Below are positions 63,414 to 64,000 of a DNA stretch of 64,000 bases, piece after piece (positions within the stretch are counted from its first letter, which is position 1; each line of letters opens with the position of its first letter). This DNA comes from Symbiodinium natans (lineage: Eukaryota; Sar; Dinophyceae; Suessiales; Symbiodiniaceae), in the NCBI GenBank assembly GCA_905221605.1, contig CAJNDS010002221.1, forward strand, positions 497,919-561,918. The letters run 5' to 3'. The notes under the pieces were generated by a model. It saw only the letters and a list, made by a program, of their open reading frames with translations. It had not been told where the DNA came from and did not search any database. The position numbers and the translations under genes are program-made.

Positions 63414-64000
63414 GGGTTTAGGGTTTAGGGTTTAGGGCTAGCCTGAAACCGGGGTGGTTGCCCGCTCCCCTCCACCAACCTTCCCAACCCCATACCCGCC
63501 CATCGCCCCCCTTCCCCCCAAACAAGGTCAAGAGCTGCAACACACATGATTAGGCACAGCAATAGGGAAACAAACCGGAAGATTCACCTCCCGAGGCGCC
63601 CGCACACGCTGCACTCATGTACGCATATACACAAACAAGCGCGCAGAGAGCTTGCGAGAGAGACAGAGAGTGCGAGAAAGAGACAACAGGAAAACCTGTC
63701 AGCAAAATCTTGGGTATAGGCACCATGTCTCTAACGCAGTGTAATGTGGGCCCGCCCACCCCCATTGCTGCACCCACGAAGGCTTAGGGAGTATGAGACC
63801 CGACCCCATACCCTAAACCCTAAACCTAGTAAGTGTCAAGTTTGGAGACGGGGACGCCCTCACGCTGCTTCCATCTGACCATAGCCAAGTCAAGCCCGCA
63901 CCAAGCCTGAAGCATTTCAAAAACCATCGTTTAGGGATTCGGTTTTAGGGTTTAGGGTTCATAAGGTTTGGGGTTTACGGTTTAGGGTTGAAGGGCTTGC
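63414..64000. other. Spacer after the terminal exon
   Basis: Short TTTAGGG runs, a C-rich unique stretch (63440-63530), an AG-rich run (63655-63690) that makes a 75-codon minus-strand frame, and more arrays at the edge. No supported gene. Confidence 0.5.

Overview
The window looks like nuclear DNA from a protist alga, most probably a dinoflagellate (inference). The evidence is that every gene I could model lies on the + strand, many introns can be placed only with GC (some GT, possibly GA) donors and AG acceptors, and plant/dinoflagellate-type telomere units (TTTAGGG on either strand) occur throughout as short interstitial arrays. The coding material is GC-rich and sits as small islands in repeat-rich spacer. 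No tRNA, rRNA, CRISPR array or prokaryotic operon was seen.

Layout. 1-8 kb: degenerate telomere-like arrays, a poly-G tract and small dispersed elements, with no confident gene. 8187-9632: an intact intronless 481-residue high-affinity nitrate/nitrite transporter of the NRT2/NNP family. 10.9-63.4 kb: about 30 short exons, in order and on one strand, that read as a membrane receptor-like protein with four C-type lectin-like domains (CTLDs). The exons are only about 27-90 bp; introns run from about 0.14 kb to several kb and are filled with telomere-like arrays, microsatellites, poly-G tracts and foldback elements. Domains 1 and 3 share one set of intron positions and domains 2 and 4 share another, so I infer that a two-domain module (A-B) was duplicated to give A1-B1-A2-B2. 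A short exon with a hydrophobic helix and stop at 63.4 kb may be its membrane anchor.

Inside one 5-kb intron of that gene sits a complete four-exon gene on the same strand (28296-30243) for a 365-residue Cys-rich protein with an N-terminal hydrophobic segment and a C-terminal transmembrane helix. Between CTLDs 2 and 3 (34.8-45.6 kb) lie decayed retroelement pol fragments: an integrase-like piece at 36.1-36.4 kb and a reverse-transcriptase piece at 39.6-40.2 kb. Both are split by telomere-like arrays, and the second has a changed catalytic motif and a frameshift.

The most unusual signal is how the telomere-like arrays are arranged. Several are inserted into otherwise recognisable elements or coding sequence, sometimes flanked by 7-23 bp direct repeats, and can be compared with empty copies elsewhere in the window. 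Many arrays are homogeneous for one variant unit. One array with a 23-bp direct repeat behaves as a 134-nt intron in a coding exon. This points to telomere-repeat capture at DNA breaks as a source of intron growth and perhaps of new introns.

All family names rest on motifs read by eye. Splice boundaries were chosen with reading phase in mind, and no database search or transcript was available.
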